DNA of 64,000 nucleotides. It comes from Brachypterus glaber (Eukaryota > Arthropoda > Insecta > Coleoptera > Kateretidae). The translations under genes and the position numbers were made by a program. This document shows positions 22,459 to 33,150 of the stretch, one piece after another (the stretch's first letter is position 1; the number at the start of each line of letters is the position of its first letter). Below the pieces are notes generated by a model that was not told where the DNA came from, searched no databases, and saw only the letters and a list, made by a program, of their open reading frames with translations. The stretch covers positions 7,514,049 to 7,578,048 of the forward strand of contig OY294046.1 in NCBI GenBank assembly GCA_958510825.1, read 5' to 3'.

Positions 22459-23097
22459 TATATTGAGTAAAAACTGATAAAAAATAACATTGTAATAAAA
22501 ATTGCAGAATAAAAATAATATATTTTTAAAATTAATAGCAAGAGTGGTTGTATATCAGTATATTGAAAAAATTATTATAAGTAGCCAAGCGCTTTCATCT
22601 CAAACTAGAGACATCATCAGGGCCAGCCCTGAAAGTAAGTAAAATTGTTAGTTATTGGTATTGGAGCCAAAATTTTTGAGGTTAGGTTTTACAATTTTAA
22701 AGATTTTTACTTATTTGTCAGGGTGAGCTTACAGAACGACATTGAAGCAGGACAAAACAGGACAATACATTTACTTCACATTTAAAATTTTTTTTAAAAA
22801 TTACACATTAAAATTGCATTGCGTTTTGGCGCTTGAGTTGACGTTGACAGTCATGTTACCAACAGTAGGAAAAATTAACTGTTAATGCCAACTTAAAATT
22901 TGGCGGTAAATTTAAAAATTGAACACGACGAAAAAATAAAAAAAAAAAAAAAAAATTGAAACAATTGAAAAAATTGAAAAAATCACCCAAGGGGGTAGGG
23001 CAGCGGCGGAGAAAGAGAAAATAAAGAAAAGACGTGGTGCTCCTCCTCTTTCGGACAACACCTCCAATACAACTCACATTGTTTCGACCCCCCCTTT
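22459..23097. other. No gene; hammerhead-like segment inside
   Basis: The segment contains the hammerhead-like motif described separately and otherwise no credible gene. The 73-codon minus-strand frame at 22856-23077 runs through poly-A/T and is low complexity. Confidence 0.4.
22585..22630 (-). ncRNA. Hammerhead-like ribozyme core with intact boxes
   Basis: Minus strand: CTGATGA (22620-22614), helix II GTCTC-TAGTTT-GAGA, then TGAAAG. Both conserved boxes are canonical, and GGCC before and GGC after the core can pair. This is the best of the three hammerhead-like loci by core sequence. Cleavage depends on helix III and the NUH site, which I cannot place with confidence. Confidence 0.45.
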
Positions 23098-23386
23098 CAA
23101 CACCAATACGAAAACAAAAAACATTTTTAAAAAATTTAAAAATGTTGGTTTAAATAGAGAATTTTATAAACTTTAAAATGATGTATCACACGACCCCCCT
23201 TTTCATTTAAAAAAATGTCCCCCCATGCCCCCCTGCCCACATTTTAAGAGCTGAAAGTATTATATATATGCTAAAAGATAGTTTAAGTTGTCTTATTTAA
23301 AAGTTCCTAATTTGAAGTTGATTTCTCAACTGGTTCAAAAGTTAAGAGGGGGGGTGACTTTTGGACCGCTCTGTATAAATAAACAA
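23098..23386. mobile_element. Family D half element
   Basis: Contains TGTATCACACGACCCCCC, a GTGGGG-type run complement, AAGATAGTTTAAGTTGTCTT and the end GACTTTTGGACCGCTCTG followed by TA. It matches the right half of 34640-35336, and similar halves lie at 42660 and 58205. The left end is missing. Confidence 0.65.
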
Positions 23387-24014
23387 TAAAATGTGCAAAG
23401 AAACGATTCAAACTATAAATCAGTTAAGTATCTTTTAAAATGTTATTAACTTTTTCATTTTTTAAAAATAACCGTAATTTAGTAACATTTCTATAATAAG
23501 TTCTGTAGCTGAGGGTTAAATCATCAATTTAACTTTATTATTGATTCTTGTCCGTAGCTTTAAAACAATTCCACTGCTTGTTAATGTTAATGCTTTTAAA
23601 ACGAATTACAAGTAATTTACTGCGCAGACAACCTATTATGTTTGATATATCTGCTGTTTGGTTATGCATAATATGTTTGACATGTACTTAAAATTATTTA
23701 AATTATTTAAAATTGTATGTACACAACAAGTGTTTTTGCTTATTTAAATAAAGTAATTATTTATGAATTACATGTAGGTACAAGTAAACGCTAGAAGAGA
23801 AAATACACGTACCTTATCATGTTGATTTGTAGATGTTATCTATGTATTTTATTTATTTTATGTGCTTTGCATTGTAAAGATACACTTGGTATGGTGGCTT
23901 ACCATAGAGTTATTTAAAAATTTTTTACTGGGTATCCAATTTACAAAGCGGCCCATTTTTAGTTAGGAAAAATAGGCCCATTTTTATTAAATACAGGCCA
24001 TTTTAAGACATATA
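23387..24014. other. No feature recognised
   Basis: AT-rich DNA without a credible gene or a long repeat. Confidence 0.4.
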
Positions 24015-24593
24015 CAGGGTGATCAATAACTGGCATGCCAAAATTTAAGACGTATTTCTACATCCAAAAATATGAAAAAAAGTTTTTATAAAGGTTGATC
24101 CGGAAATATCCCCTAAGGAAGCTACGGCCCTTCGAAGATTACATATTGAATGGGGAACAAAAAAAGCACCAATAAAATTTTAATGCTACAGGGTGATTCT
24201 TTTTGGTGGCACAAAAGGTTACTTCCTCTTAATTGCATTTTTTTTTAAACGTTTGCTACTACAGTGTTACACTATATGACATTTTTTATGTATTTTTACT
24301 TAAGGAATCCATACTTTTTACAAAAAATCTAAAAAAAAGTACACATAACAAAGTTTGGGGCAAAAATGTGTTAAGCCTAATACATTTTTCCATCTAGGGA
24401 CGCCTCTGAATAAATTCAAAAAAATAAGTTAACATAAACTTATTGTCCTTATTAATACTAGTATACATGTAAAAGCTCGTCGCTCTAGCTTAAAGGGTAC
24501 CAGAGTTATTAATTAAAAACCTTATTTTTATTACGATTTTAAAGGGCCGTAGCTCCCTTAGGGCTCAGTTATTGCCAGTTATTGATCACCCTG
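24015..24593. mobile_element. CAGGGTGATC-family MITE, copy 2, intact ends
   Basis: Ends CAGGGTGATCAATAACTGGC and GCCAGTTATTGATCACCCTG are perfect inverted repeats of at least 20 bp, flanked by TA (24013-24014, 24594-24595). The interior is colinear with 21727-22458 minus a deletion near 24195. TA duplications point to Tc1/mariner-type mobilisation. No transposase. Confidence 0.85.
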
Positions 24594-25479
24594 TATATAA
24601 AACACAGGCGGGAGAAAAAAATTAAATAAAAATGGCGAAGAGCTTTTAAACTATTGGGTTTAAGTGAACTCCTTAAGCTGATTTTTCTTATTTAATAACC
24701 CCATAAAATAAAGGTAGTTCACTGATCAAAAAAACAAAAAAAAAAAATTAAAAAATATATTAAATATACGATTTTCTCTAAAATACAAGAAAACTCTATA
24801 GATATATATTTTACATCAGTTCTTTTTCCAGACAATAAACTTTTTAGAAATCGCAAGGGTATTTCTGAAATATAGTAGGTGTAATAATTAAAATGGATTT
24901 TCGCACAACAAAATCCGTGCTTGCTAGAGTACCGACAACGGCATCCATTTCCATACCAGCGAAAATGATAACGCCATTCATATTTTTTTTGAAAGAAAAA
25001 ATTATAAATCAAAAACATCGGAAAAAAGTTCTTTGAAAAAAATTGTTTTGAAAAAAGTAGTTTTTACCCCGTTTGGTTTGTCCCACCCCGATTTTTACCG
25101 AAAACAATCCCAGCCTAGAACTTTTAATGAGGAACCTATGATCCAGATTTGAAGTCTTTAGCTTTTTTTTACAGAAATCATCTTTTTTGGGTATGAAACT
25201 TCAAGAAACATACAAAATTAATATTTTTTTTACAAATTCAAAACTTTTCTGGGGGAAAGTATAAAGATAGCTTATAATTATTCTACTTGCTTGGCAGCAT
25301 GTTTTCTACCTTAAAAATATGCTCCTAAACTAGTTTTGTTAGTCGAATATATACATTTTATATTGTAATAAATATATAAGATAGCTTCTGATGATATCCG
25401 CGCCGATTCAGGCAGGGCTGAGGGCTTGGATTTGGCTGATTATTTTTTTATGTGTATCCCATCGATGTTAGAGAAAAAC
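24594..25479. other. No gene recognised
   Basis: The 99-codon minus-strand frame at 24719-25018 begins in poly-A/T and has no recognised domain. A word near 24889-24906 (AATTAAAATGGATTTTCG) recurs at about 26977-26994, which may be a small shared repeat. Confidence 0.35.
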
Positions 25480-25658
25480 CAACGAACTAATAACTCTTCT
25501 CCCTAGCATACCGTTAATATGAAGTATCGCCAACATCTCGGTTTGTTTGTAAACAAATAGTAGGTATATTTAGGCCTGAACAATAACAATTACCAGTAAC
25601 TGTTATTGTTGTCTCTGTTAGAACAAAACTGTGCGATTAAGACAGACAAATGTATATG
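25480..25658. mobile_element. hAT MITE fragment
   Basis: Begins with the terminal repeat CAACGAACTAATAACTCTTC and follows the 13689 element in reverse orientation through TTGTTTGTAAACAAATAG to AGACAGACAAATGTATATG, then stops about 45 bp short of the other end. The second terminal repeat is lost. Confidence 0.8.
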
Positions 25659-26493
25659 CAACATAACAGTTTTTTGGATATAAAATCCTTAGTCGCTAAA
25701 GGACGCGGCAACCATTTTAGGCCAATATTTTTAAGGTACCAAGGAACACATTTAAAAAAAAGTGCGGCGGCAGCGGCGATAACAACGAAAGATCCATTTC
25801 AAAAAATATATTTAAAAAATATGTATTACTTTTTTCAGTGTACATTTTTGGTCTGTTAGGAACAACAAAATATGTTAAATTTGGATGAAAATACTTACAA
25901 AGGATACAAATTTAAGATAAACATATATATTTGTTTAATAGTTGAAGAGAAAAAAAGTAATGTGCTCTTAAACTAGAACTACACTTCTGCTCAAAAATAT
26001 CGGCCCACCTAAAAAAATACACATTTTCAAATGCTAATAACTCCAAAAAAAGAAAGTATTATCATAGAAAACAAATTAAACATTTTTTTGCTTAAATCAT
26101 CTTATGTTTTCCTGAAAGGTCGAGAAAAATCAAAATAATTAAAAAAATATGTTTGTCGGTCTGTTTTAAGACTTAAGAAAGCTTTGAGCTAGATATTTAA
26201 AATTTGGGATGCAGATGTAATTTTATATTATTTTTTTCCTTTTTCTTTATGAGAAAGTAAACATGGGAAAGCAAAATATATAAACACTGTTAAAATTGAT
26301 GTTTAGCACTCAAATCCTACAAACACCAGATCTGAAATTTTTGCCTTCTTTTAAATTACCCTTCGTATTAGTCAAATACTACCGTACTTACTATAGTCCT
26401 AGTTAGGTACTTAGTGCATCTGCCAGGAGTTCATGTTTTTGTATCTGCTATAAAAATAGGACAATGTTGAATGGGTTCCTGCCTTGGATACGA
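25659..26493. other. No feature recognised
   Basis: AT-rich DNA. A GCGGCGGCAGCGGCG run at about 25764 stands out in composition, but there is no credible gene. Confidence 0.4.
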
Positions 26494-26697
26494 TTTTAAA
26501 AGATAAAAGCCTTTTATTGTGTTCTAATGTATGATGCATAATGCCTATTAAAGAATATATTTGCATTATTAAATTCAAAAATTAAATAATGACGTTTTTA
26601 AAAGATAAAAGCCTTTTATTGTGTTCTAATGTATGATGCATAATGCCTATTAAAGAATATATTTGCATTATTAAATTCAAAAATTAAATAATGACAT
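26494..26697. repeat. Near-perfect tandem duplication, 102-bp unit
   Basis: Units 26494-26595 and 26596-26697 are identical apart from one base at the end. Such identity in neutral DNA implies a recent event. Confidence 0.95.
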
Positions 26698-26754
26698 TTG
26701 TGTCAAATTCCTTTAACTAATATTAGATGGCTGAAATATTCAACTTTTACGCTG

Positions 26755-26900
26755 GAACGATAAGTATCGTTATCGCGAGAGGTAGGCGATAACGAGAGGC
26801 CTCTCGTTATCGTTTGTGCGAGACGATAATATTTGAACTATCGCATCGTAGTTGCGATACGAGAGGTATTTATTGGCGATAACTATCGCTTTAGGCGGCA
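26755..26900. repeat. Cluster of CGATAACGAGAG palindromes
   Basis: A perfect 26-bp palindrome spans 26787-26812 (CGATAACGAGAGG and its complement). Related words CGATAAGTATCGTTATCG, GCGATACGAGAGG and GGCGATAACTATCGC surround it, with ends that are roughly inverted. It may be a small MITE or a cluster of protein-binding sites. Confidence 0.6.
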
Positions 26901-27703
26901 ACACTACAAATGGCCAACTTCTCGCCCTGACAAAACACTGTGTGCTGGCGCCGCGCCGGCACTCTAGCCACAGCGTAATTAAAATGGATTTTCGGACAGC
27001 ACAAGCAGTGTATATTTAAAGCTGATTGCGGTCGCTGAGGCCAATGCTGAACTTTGTAAACGAATCTTAACACTCTGGAGAATTTAAAGGATAAACTTAT
27101 CTTCAATGTGATTTGCTTTTGCCATTTGGTAAATGGCTTTTGTTATGGTTTCGAATATTGCTGTTATTATTAGTTCATAACTAGATACAGTTAAGCGATT
27201 TTCTCTAATCGTGTTAACCCTTAACTGGTGGAAAATATTAATGATTTATAAAGAAATTGCGCTACTCTACTACATAATTTTCACAATCAATGAGAAAATC
27301 CTTACCAAAATGTCATATAGCTACTATTTCACGCTTTTTTGCGATCATCAGTGAGCATATATATACTTTTTTCTCACTTTTTGACGTTAAATCTGAATAT
27401 CTAAAATTATTTTTATATATATAATTTTTTTTTTGTTAAAACAAATGAAAATCGTTTTTTCTCAAAAACGCATCGATACATTTTTTAAATTTGGTCTTAT
27501 AAAGATGCCAAATTTTATATAATTAAATTCTGAAATAAAAACTTGGGTTAAATAAAAGTTGAGCTAAAAATCGTTTCCAGACCGGGGTGTATTATTATTC
27601 ATTAAAACTATGATTTGCCCAACAGTTGAATGTTAAATCTCGTCTCAAAAAAATCTCAATTTACACCGTCAGTACTACTTTTGATAAAATATCAAACTTT
27701 TAA
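26901..27703. other. No gene recognised
   Basis: A 71-codon minus-strand frame (26891-27106) overlaps a GC-richer patch with GGCGCCGCGCCGGC near 26947. I recognise no domain in it. Confidence 0.35.
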
Positions 27704-28357
27704 AAGCCACTTTACACGGAGCAATTTGTGCGCAAGTTTGATGCTATGCAAGTTTGTTGCAAGAATAATTCAGTCACTGCGCATGCCTTCAGGCAAGTTT
27801 GAGGCCATTTTCGTGCCATCAAATTATTTAGAACATGTTCTATTTTTCGACGATTTTCACGCAAGTTTTATGGTTATTTTCGTGGTAACAATCTGGAAAA
27901 AAGTTACCAAAGCGGGCGAAACTTTTTCTATCACTAGACTCCCTAAACTCGTTAATAATATTTAAATTTCCGAGTATTCTGTCCAGCCAAGGTTTCACCC
28001 AATATGATTTTGGCTTTAATTTCTTTCTTTTTCTTCTCACTAAAATAGTAGCAATCGCGCATGTTAATAATAATAGGCCGGTCTGTCTCAGCCGAGCCAT
28101 AACTAAAAAACTTCATGGAGAAACGAAATGCTAGGTTAGTTCAGATCGGTGCTAATGCTAGGTTAGGTTTTTGTCAACAAACACGTCAAAATTGTCTGGT
28201 TGACAGCACTGTTTACCTTGCAATGTATAGCACCAAACTTGCGTACAACTTGCTCCGTGAAAAGGAAAATCAATGTGCAATTGTCCTCATGCTATATCTG
28301 GCAGCAAACTTGCATAGCATCAAACTTGCGTACAAATTGCTCCGTGTAAAGTGGTCT
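27704..28357. mobile_element. PIF/Harbinger deletion derivative, 654 bp
   Basis: Terminal inverted repeats of about 50 bp: AAGCCACTTTACACGGAGCA at the left, and the complement of AGACCACTTTACACGGAGCA at the right. TAA flanks both sides (27701-27703, 28358-28360), the 3-bp TWA-type duplication of PIF/Harbinger. Inside the arms CAAACTTGC words repeat. The element keeps the first part of a transposase gene on the minus strand and has lost the rest, so it depends on a full-length relative. Confidence 0.85.
27840..28100 (-). pseudogene. N-terminal fragment of a HARBI1-like transposase
   Basis: Starts at ATG 28100-28098, runs 86 codons and then stops. Residues 9-20 form a hydrophobic LLLLTCAIATIL stretch, followed by RRKRKK and the motif YWVKPWL, then a region ending SFARFGNFFPDC. 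Hydrophobic run, basic run, [WY]W[VI][RHK]PWL and a phenylalanine-rich segment in this order are the signature of the N-terminus of insect PIF/Harbinger transposases (DDE_Tnp_4 family, HARBI1-like), which are normally 350-400 residues. The catalytic D-D-E core is entirely absent, so this cannot be an active enzyme. It sits inside the 27704-28357 element in the position expected for its transposase gene. A diverged frame or unspliced intron at the end is possible. The family call rests on motif memory. Confidence 0.65.
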
Positions 28358-28609
28358 TAAGTCTTAAACATCGTTAATATTTAAGGGTTCAATTTTCGAT
28401 GGATTAATTTTAATGGGTTCAAAAGTTTTAAGTGTAATTTCATTAATAAGATTATTTTACTTAAAACTTTGTAGATATTCATATATAGGTATAGACAGAA
28501 AGTAAGTATGATTAAGACATTAACAGTATATTATTCAATGAGTTTGCTACATAAAACAGATATTCTTGTTCTGATAGCATAGAATTAACTGTTTTTGAGA
28601 AAAATGCAA
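28358..28609. other. No feature recognised
   Basis: Short AT-rich gap between two elements. Confidence 0.4.
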
Positions 28610-29019
28610 TGGAGCTCTCTACAACTAGAATTATGAAACAAAACACGTCTACCCTATCTCTATCTCATTTGTGCTACACTTTCCAGCCAACCAAATAAAT
28701 ACTGTATTTGTTTTTTATACAACAAATACAGTATTTATTTGGTTGACCGGAAAGTGTAGCACTGAGCGGCACGAACGAACATAGCTAATGTGAATCTGTA
28801 GAATAAGATAATTCTACTAAAATTTATATGGCGCCAGTAATTTCTTTAATAAAAATAATATAGTTATACTTTTCGCCCGGCCAAGTAAATATTGTATTTG
28901 TTCAACAAAGAACAAATACAGAATTTGTTTGGTTGGGTGGAAGTGGGAGTGTATGTATGTCTTCTATCCTTTTTGGGTAGAACTTTTGTCCCTGACTAAT
29001 CTAACGGGAGAAATCGCCA
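28610..29019 (-). mobile_element. Dispersed 0.4-kb element with two hairpins, copy 2
   Basis: Reverse-orientation copy of 3461-3868, from TGGAGCTCTC to GAAATCGCCA, with both hairpins present (about 28684-28758 and 28880-28940). The preceding TGCAA also precedes copy 3 at 55999. Confidence 0.8.
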
Positions 29020-29087
29020 GTAAGGGAATTTTTACATTATGACAACAAAAATTAAACCTTAAACTGTTAAAAATCAAAACTTAAGGG

Positions 29088-29700
29088 TGCAGGGTGATCC
29101 TTTATCAAAAACTAAGAAAATAGTTTAAATCACATGTGATCTAAGCTTGCATGTATGCAAAACCTCAGTGCTAGTGCTATACAGAAAAAATATTGTTTTA
29201 AATCAAGAATGTGTGATTTGGATATAGCGAAGAGAATATATTCTCATTCAAAGCAAAATTGTGCTTTAGATATGAAAGGATTAGAATATGGTGTGCTTGA
29301 AACATAGGCGTAACTAGGGGGGGGGCTTAGCCCCCCAACATTTCGTTGAGCCCCCCTTCCACAAACCAAATTATAAAAGTAAAATTACGCAAATTTGGAC
29401 CTGGTTGCTCCTGACTTGAAAGGAGAATATATTCTCAAATATGAAAGGATAAGAATATGGTATGCATAAAAGAAGAATATATTCTTAAATACAAATCACC
29501 ATATTCTTGATTTAAGACAATATTTTTCTGTGTAGAAGGGTTCCTGAATTGATAAATAAGAGCTGAATTTTCGGGGCCTCTTTTGAAGGGTCGTAGCTCC
29601 CTTACGATCCCTTTTTAGACATACATTTATAGGAACTTTTTTAATATTTTTTGATCACCCCTTAAAATGAATGTACCTATTTAAGAATCATCCAGTATTT
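29088..29700. mobile_element. Diverged CAGGGTGATC-family element split by a MITE
   Basis: Left part GCAGGGTGATCCTTTATC and right part GGGTCGTAGCTCCCTTACG with ATAGGAACTTTTTT match the family at 22340 and 62025. The join between TGCTAGTG and AAGGGTTCC is interrupted by 29179-29534. The right end has decayed to CATCCAGTATT. Confidence 0.55.
29179..29534. mobile_element. MITE with ACAGAAAAA ends, nested
   Basis: Inverted ends ACAGAAAAAATATTG and CAATATTTTTCTGTGTA, continuing with AAATCAAGAAT / ATTCTTGATTT. The arms contain repeats of the word GAATATATTCTC. A patch at about 29307-29410 with AGGCGTAACTAGGGGGGG then AGCCCCCC looks like a further inserted fragment. A related copy lies at 55072. Confidence 0.7.
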
Positions 29701-30540
29701 AATGAAAAAAAACAAAATTGTTCAATTTTCTTTTGTCATTTTGTCATCTAGAATCACGATTCTCAACTGTAAAAATTTATAATTTTTTAATAGTACACCC
29801 GAGGGTCACCTTTTCAGTATTCCAACCACGTAATAACATAGTACCTACCTCAAAGGTACCTATTTCGTTAAAATTGGAAAACCATTCATGGTTGACAGAT
29901 TTACATAACATCTTAATTAAGCCCATAATTCAAAACAATACTTTAACTGTTTAGACGATTTAAAAATTTTTTTAAACGTTTTAGATTTAAAATCTAAGAT
30001 TTTTAACAGTTAATTATAATTATAGTTAATTATAATTATGGTAAGAAATTGTAATTTTCGAGAGAATTATAATACTCCATAATTCCTTTTTTTAATAGAA
30101 AATAAAAGAAAGAGAAACTAAATAAAAGAACAAAATAAAATACAGCCAGGTGATCGCAGCATTACGCACTAGATTAAAAACGCCTGACATTTCTCTTCTG
30201 TGAGTTTAGAGTCAAACCGCCGATTGCAAGAACGAGATGCAGTATTTGCTGGCAAACTTTTTACCAATCAAGAATCAAAACATTTTATTCTATGACAACG
30301 TTCACTTTCACATACAAGAACTTCGTTAAAATACGAATTAAAACAGTTTTCGTCCGTGTATCATACTCTATTTTTTATTCGATTGTAATATATTAATAAA
30401 TATATTTGTAATTTTGACAACAAATTTGAGGTTAGGATTCAAATATCAACAGTTTTAATATCAATCAACCAATCAAAGTCGCCTATTTTACTTTTGCGGC
30501 CTTGGACGAAAAATTAAACATTTCGTAGAGGTTTATTATA
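29701..30540. other. No gene recognised
   Basis: AT-rich DNA. TTAATTATAATTATAGTTAA around 30008 is a low-complexity palindrome. A GC-richer patch (30150-30260) shows no open frame of note. Confidence 0.4.
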
Positions 30541-31275
30541 GAAAAAGTGGCACTTTTAGAAACAATCAAATAAAATAGTTATTTATAATACAAGGACGAA
30601 AAGTTAAATTTTTCGATTGAGTAGGTTTTTAGAAGCCGAGGGCCGGCCGATAGGGCCGGCCCGAGGGTAATAAACCTACGAAATCGAAATTTATACAATA
30701 TTTTTTATTCGATTGTTACTAATTATAATAAATTATTAAAATATACTTAATTTTAAAGTGCAAAAAATATCTCTTTTTACTGTCTTATTACTTATCTAGT
30801 TATCCATGACAAATTGCTGTCCAATCAAATCGCTACAAAAACAATTGAGTCGTTTGGACTTTTAATACTTGTGAAACCGTTCTATGAATATTATAAATAT
30901 TGAAAGTGATTTTACAATTGAAATTTTGTGTTTTTAATTTATTTTAGTGGGTGAATACAGATTAATCAGTTGACATATATGTTGAGGTTATGTTATGGAA
31001 TTTTTTTATTTTGTATGAAATGATTATAATAACTGTGTCTGGTCAAAAAGAACGGTTAGTTCAAAACCAAAAGAGACCAAAGGTCATATTTCTTTATAAA
31101 TATTACAGTAAAGGTAAATAAAGCATCTTCTTTTAAAAAGCTTAAAAATAACAAGTTTTAGTTAGCGGGCGGAAAAAACTTTTTGGCCCTAGGGCCACAA
31201 AGTTCAACTTTTCGCCCGTAAAACATAAACAAAAAGTGTCGCTTTTAGAATCAATCAAATAAAAACTAGTTTTAT
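30541..31275 (-). mobile_element. Dispersed element family E, copy 2
   Basis: Reverse-orientation homolog of 14098-14815. Its two edges carry similar direct sequences, CACTTTTAGAAACAATCAAA (30551) and GCTTTTAGAATCAATCAAAT (about 31242), which the copy at 14 kb shows at one end only. This could be a short terminal direct repeat or part of a tandem arrangement. The GGCCGGCC stem-loop is kept. Confidence 0.75.
30589..30702. repeat. Stem-loop with GC-rich tip (family E)
   Basis: GTAGGTTTTTAGAAGCC and GGTAATAAACCTAC flank a GGGCCGGCCGATAGGGCCGG tip. It is the counterpart of 14688-14807, with one stem shoulder decayed. Confidence 0.7.
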
Positions 31276-32549
31276 TATTCTTGTTTAAATAACGAACACA
31301 AAAAGTTTATAGTCTAAGGACAGGCTTCCGATCTATTTTATTTATAATTATTCCTTATTTGTTAGTTACTAATTTTAATCTTTTTCTTTCAGGTATGTTA
31401 ATGGTTTGAATTGGATAATCTTGGTAGGATATTTAATAAATTAATATTTATATTTATATTTGGCATACAAAAAATTAAGCAGTTACATTTTTATACAGAT
31501 AAAAAAATGTTATTTATTTTTAAACTAAAAAGTTATAGGTTTTTGTAGTACTAGGAACTCACTATGTATTTTTAGAGGTATTTAGTCAATAAATTCAACA
31601 TTACTTTCCCCGGGAAAAGCCTTGCGTTAGTAAAAATAATTTGGTCTTTTTTCTTTGTTTTTTTACGTTTCTCAACAATTCAGTCTGCCAAGAACGATTT
31701 AAGCTTTTTTATGTTTTTTTTTTTTGTTTTTCAAAAAAATATTTTTAATTTAATTTTTTAATTTTGTTTTCATTATTCAAAAAAAAAAATGTTTTTGATT
31801 TTTTTTTATTTTAAAGTATTTCGTTGGCAGAAGTTGTTTTTTTAGATAGAAACTTATTTAATTATAGTTTTTTTACAAACAGCTTTTTCAATGAAATGAA
31901 TATATTTTCATCGAGATCAAAGTTTATAAAGTTTGCTTGGTTTGTCTTTAATTAAAATAATTATTAATTAAATAGGTTTACTATGTATTTTTTACACCAT
32001 TTGACTCGAAAGTTTTGAGAAAATACTATTTTTCTTCAAGCGTACTAAAATGTTTATATTTTATAACTGAACACACTAGTTAGAAGTGGTCTATTTTTTT
32101 ACAGTAAAAATATAAGTTCATTGTTGTACGCCGTAAAAAAAAGTTAGTTAGCAAAACTACCACTGGCGGCAGCACTCTTCGACTTTGAAGACAGCCATAC
32201 TTCAAACTTGTTAGTTTATTATGTAAACAGGTGGTTGACTCGAGATTCTGTGCAAATTGTGTGAAATTAATTAAAAATGATTGAAGAAGAATATATGGTT
32301 TATACACCTACAAATCTCCGAAATTGCAAAATTAGACAAGTTACCATCGAAATCGCGAAAAGTGTACGATTTAGCCTACGAAAAAAATTTAAAATGAGCT
32401 AAGGAAGGTTTAAGTTTATTTCGATAGAGTTTTATTGGCCTATTTTAATAAAAAAAAACATACTTTATTACTGAAAAAATTAAATTCAAAAATTAATATT
32501 TAATAAAAAATACATAGGATGCTTGAAGAAAAAATAGTATGCTTCACTC
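31276..32549. other. No gene recognised
   Basis: AT-rich sequence with long T runs (31680-31810). A 75-codon minus-strand frame (32080-32307) has no recognised domain. Confidence 0.4.
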
Positions 32550-32650
32550 AGAGGAAAAGTGCTTTTTTTACTCGTCTGTAGTTTCCGGACTCCGCTTCGT
32601 GTCGTCCGTAAATTCTACAGACTAGTAAAAAAAAGCTTCACTTTTCCTCT
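32550..32650. repeat. 101-bp stem-loop with CpG-rich tip
   Basis: AGAGGAAAAGTG pairs with CACTTTTCCTCT, TTTTTTTAC with GTAAAAAAAA, TCTGTA with TACAGA and CGGAC with GTCGTCCG. The tip is TCCGCTTCGT. One of the clearest members of the class. Confidence 0.8.
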
Positions 32651-33150
32651 TAGTAAAACAATATACTGTATTGTACAGACAACGTTTTTTTTTGCGGATT
32701 TCGATTTAAAACAAAAATGTATATATTTTTCAATGTTAACTGATATGACTCATTATCAACAAAGCTTATTTAATTACAAATTTACAAAAACAGCTTTTTT
32801 TCAATAAAATAAACATTTTCATCTAGATAAAATGCATGAAAAGTTAAAAAAGCTGGAAAAAGTTGAGTTGTTAAATGTCCATTAGGGTAATTCATAAAAA
32901 AATATTAAAAAAATACCCCCCTTATGCGTGAAAAACTTAAAAATAATATTTTGTGACAAATTTCAGCTAAAAAATAAAATAAATTGGGGTAACAATTATT
33001 ATTATTTCTAATTTTTAAATGAAGTAGGTGGATGACAAATTTTATTTTAGGTAAGCTTAAAGTCACATTAAAATGTATGCTCTTTGCATGACATGGTATA
33101 TTATGTGCCTACATAAAATTAAAGAGAAGAAAAAACGTGTCTTGTAAATT
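32651..33150. other. No feature recognised
   Basis: AT-rich DNA with no credible gene. An 82-codon plus-strand frame starting at 32559 runs out of the stem-loop and is not convincing. Confidence 0.4.

Noticed and set aside
24719..27106. Shared peptide KIHFNY in two minus-strand frames (24719-25018 and 26891-27106)
   Set aside because: The similarity is limited to about 20 bp of DNA; the rest of the two frames is unrelated, so it is a short repeated word at best.
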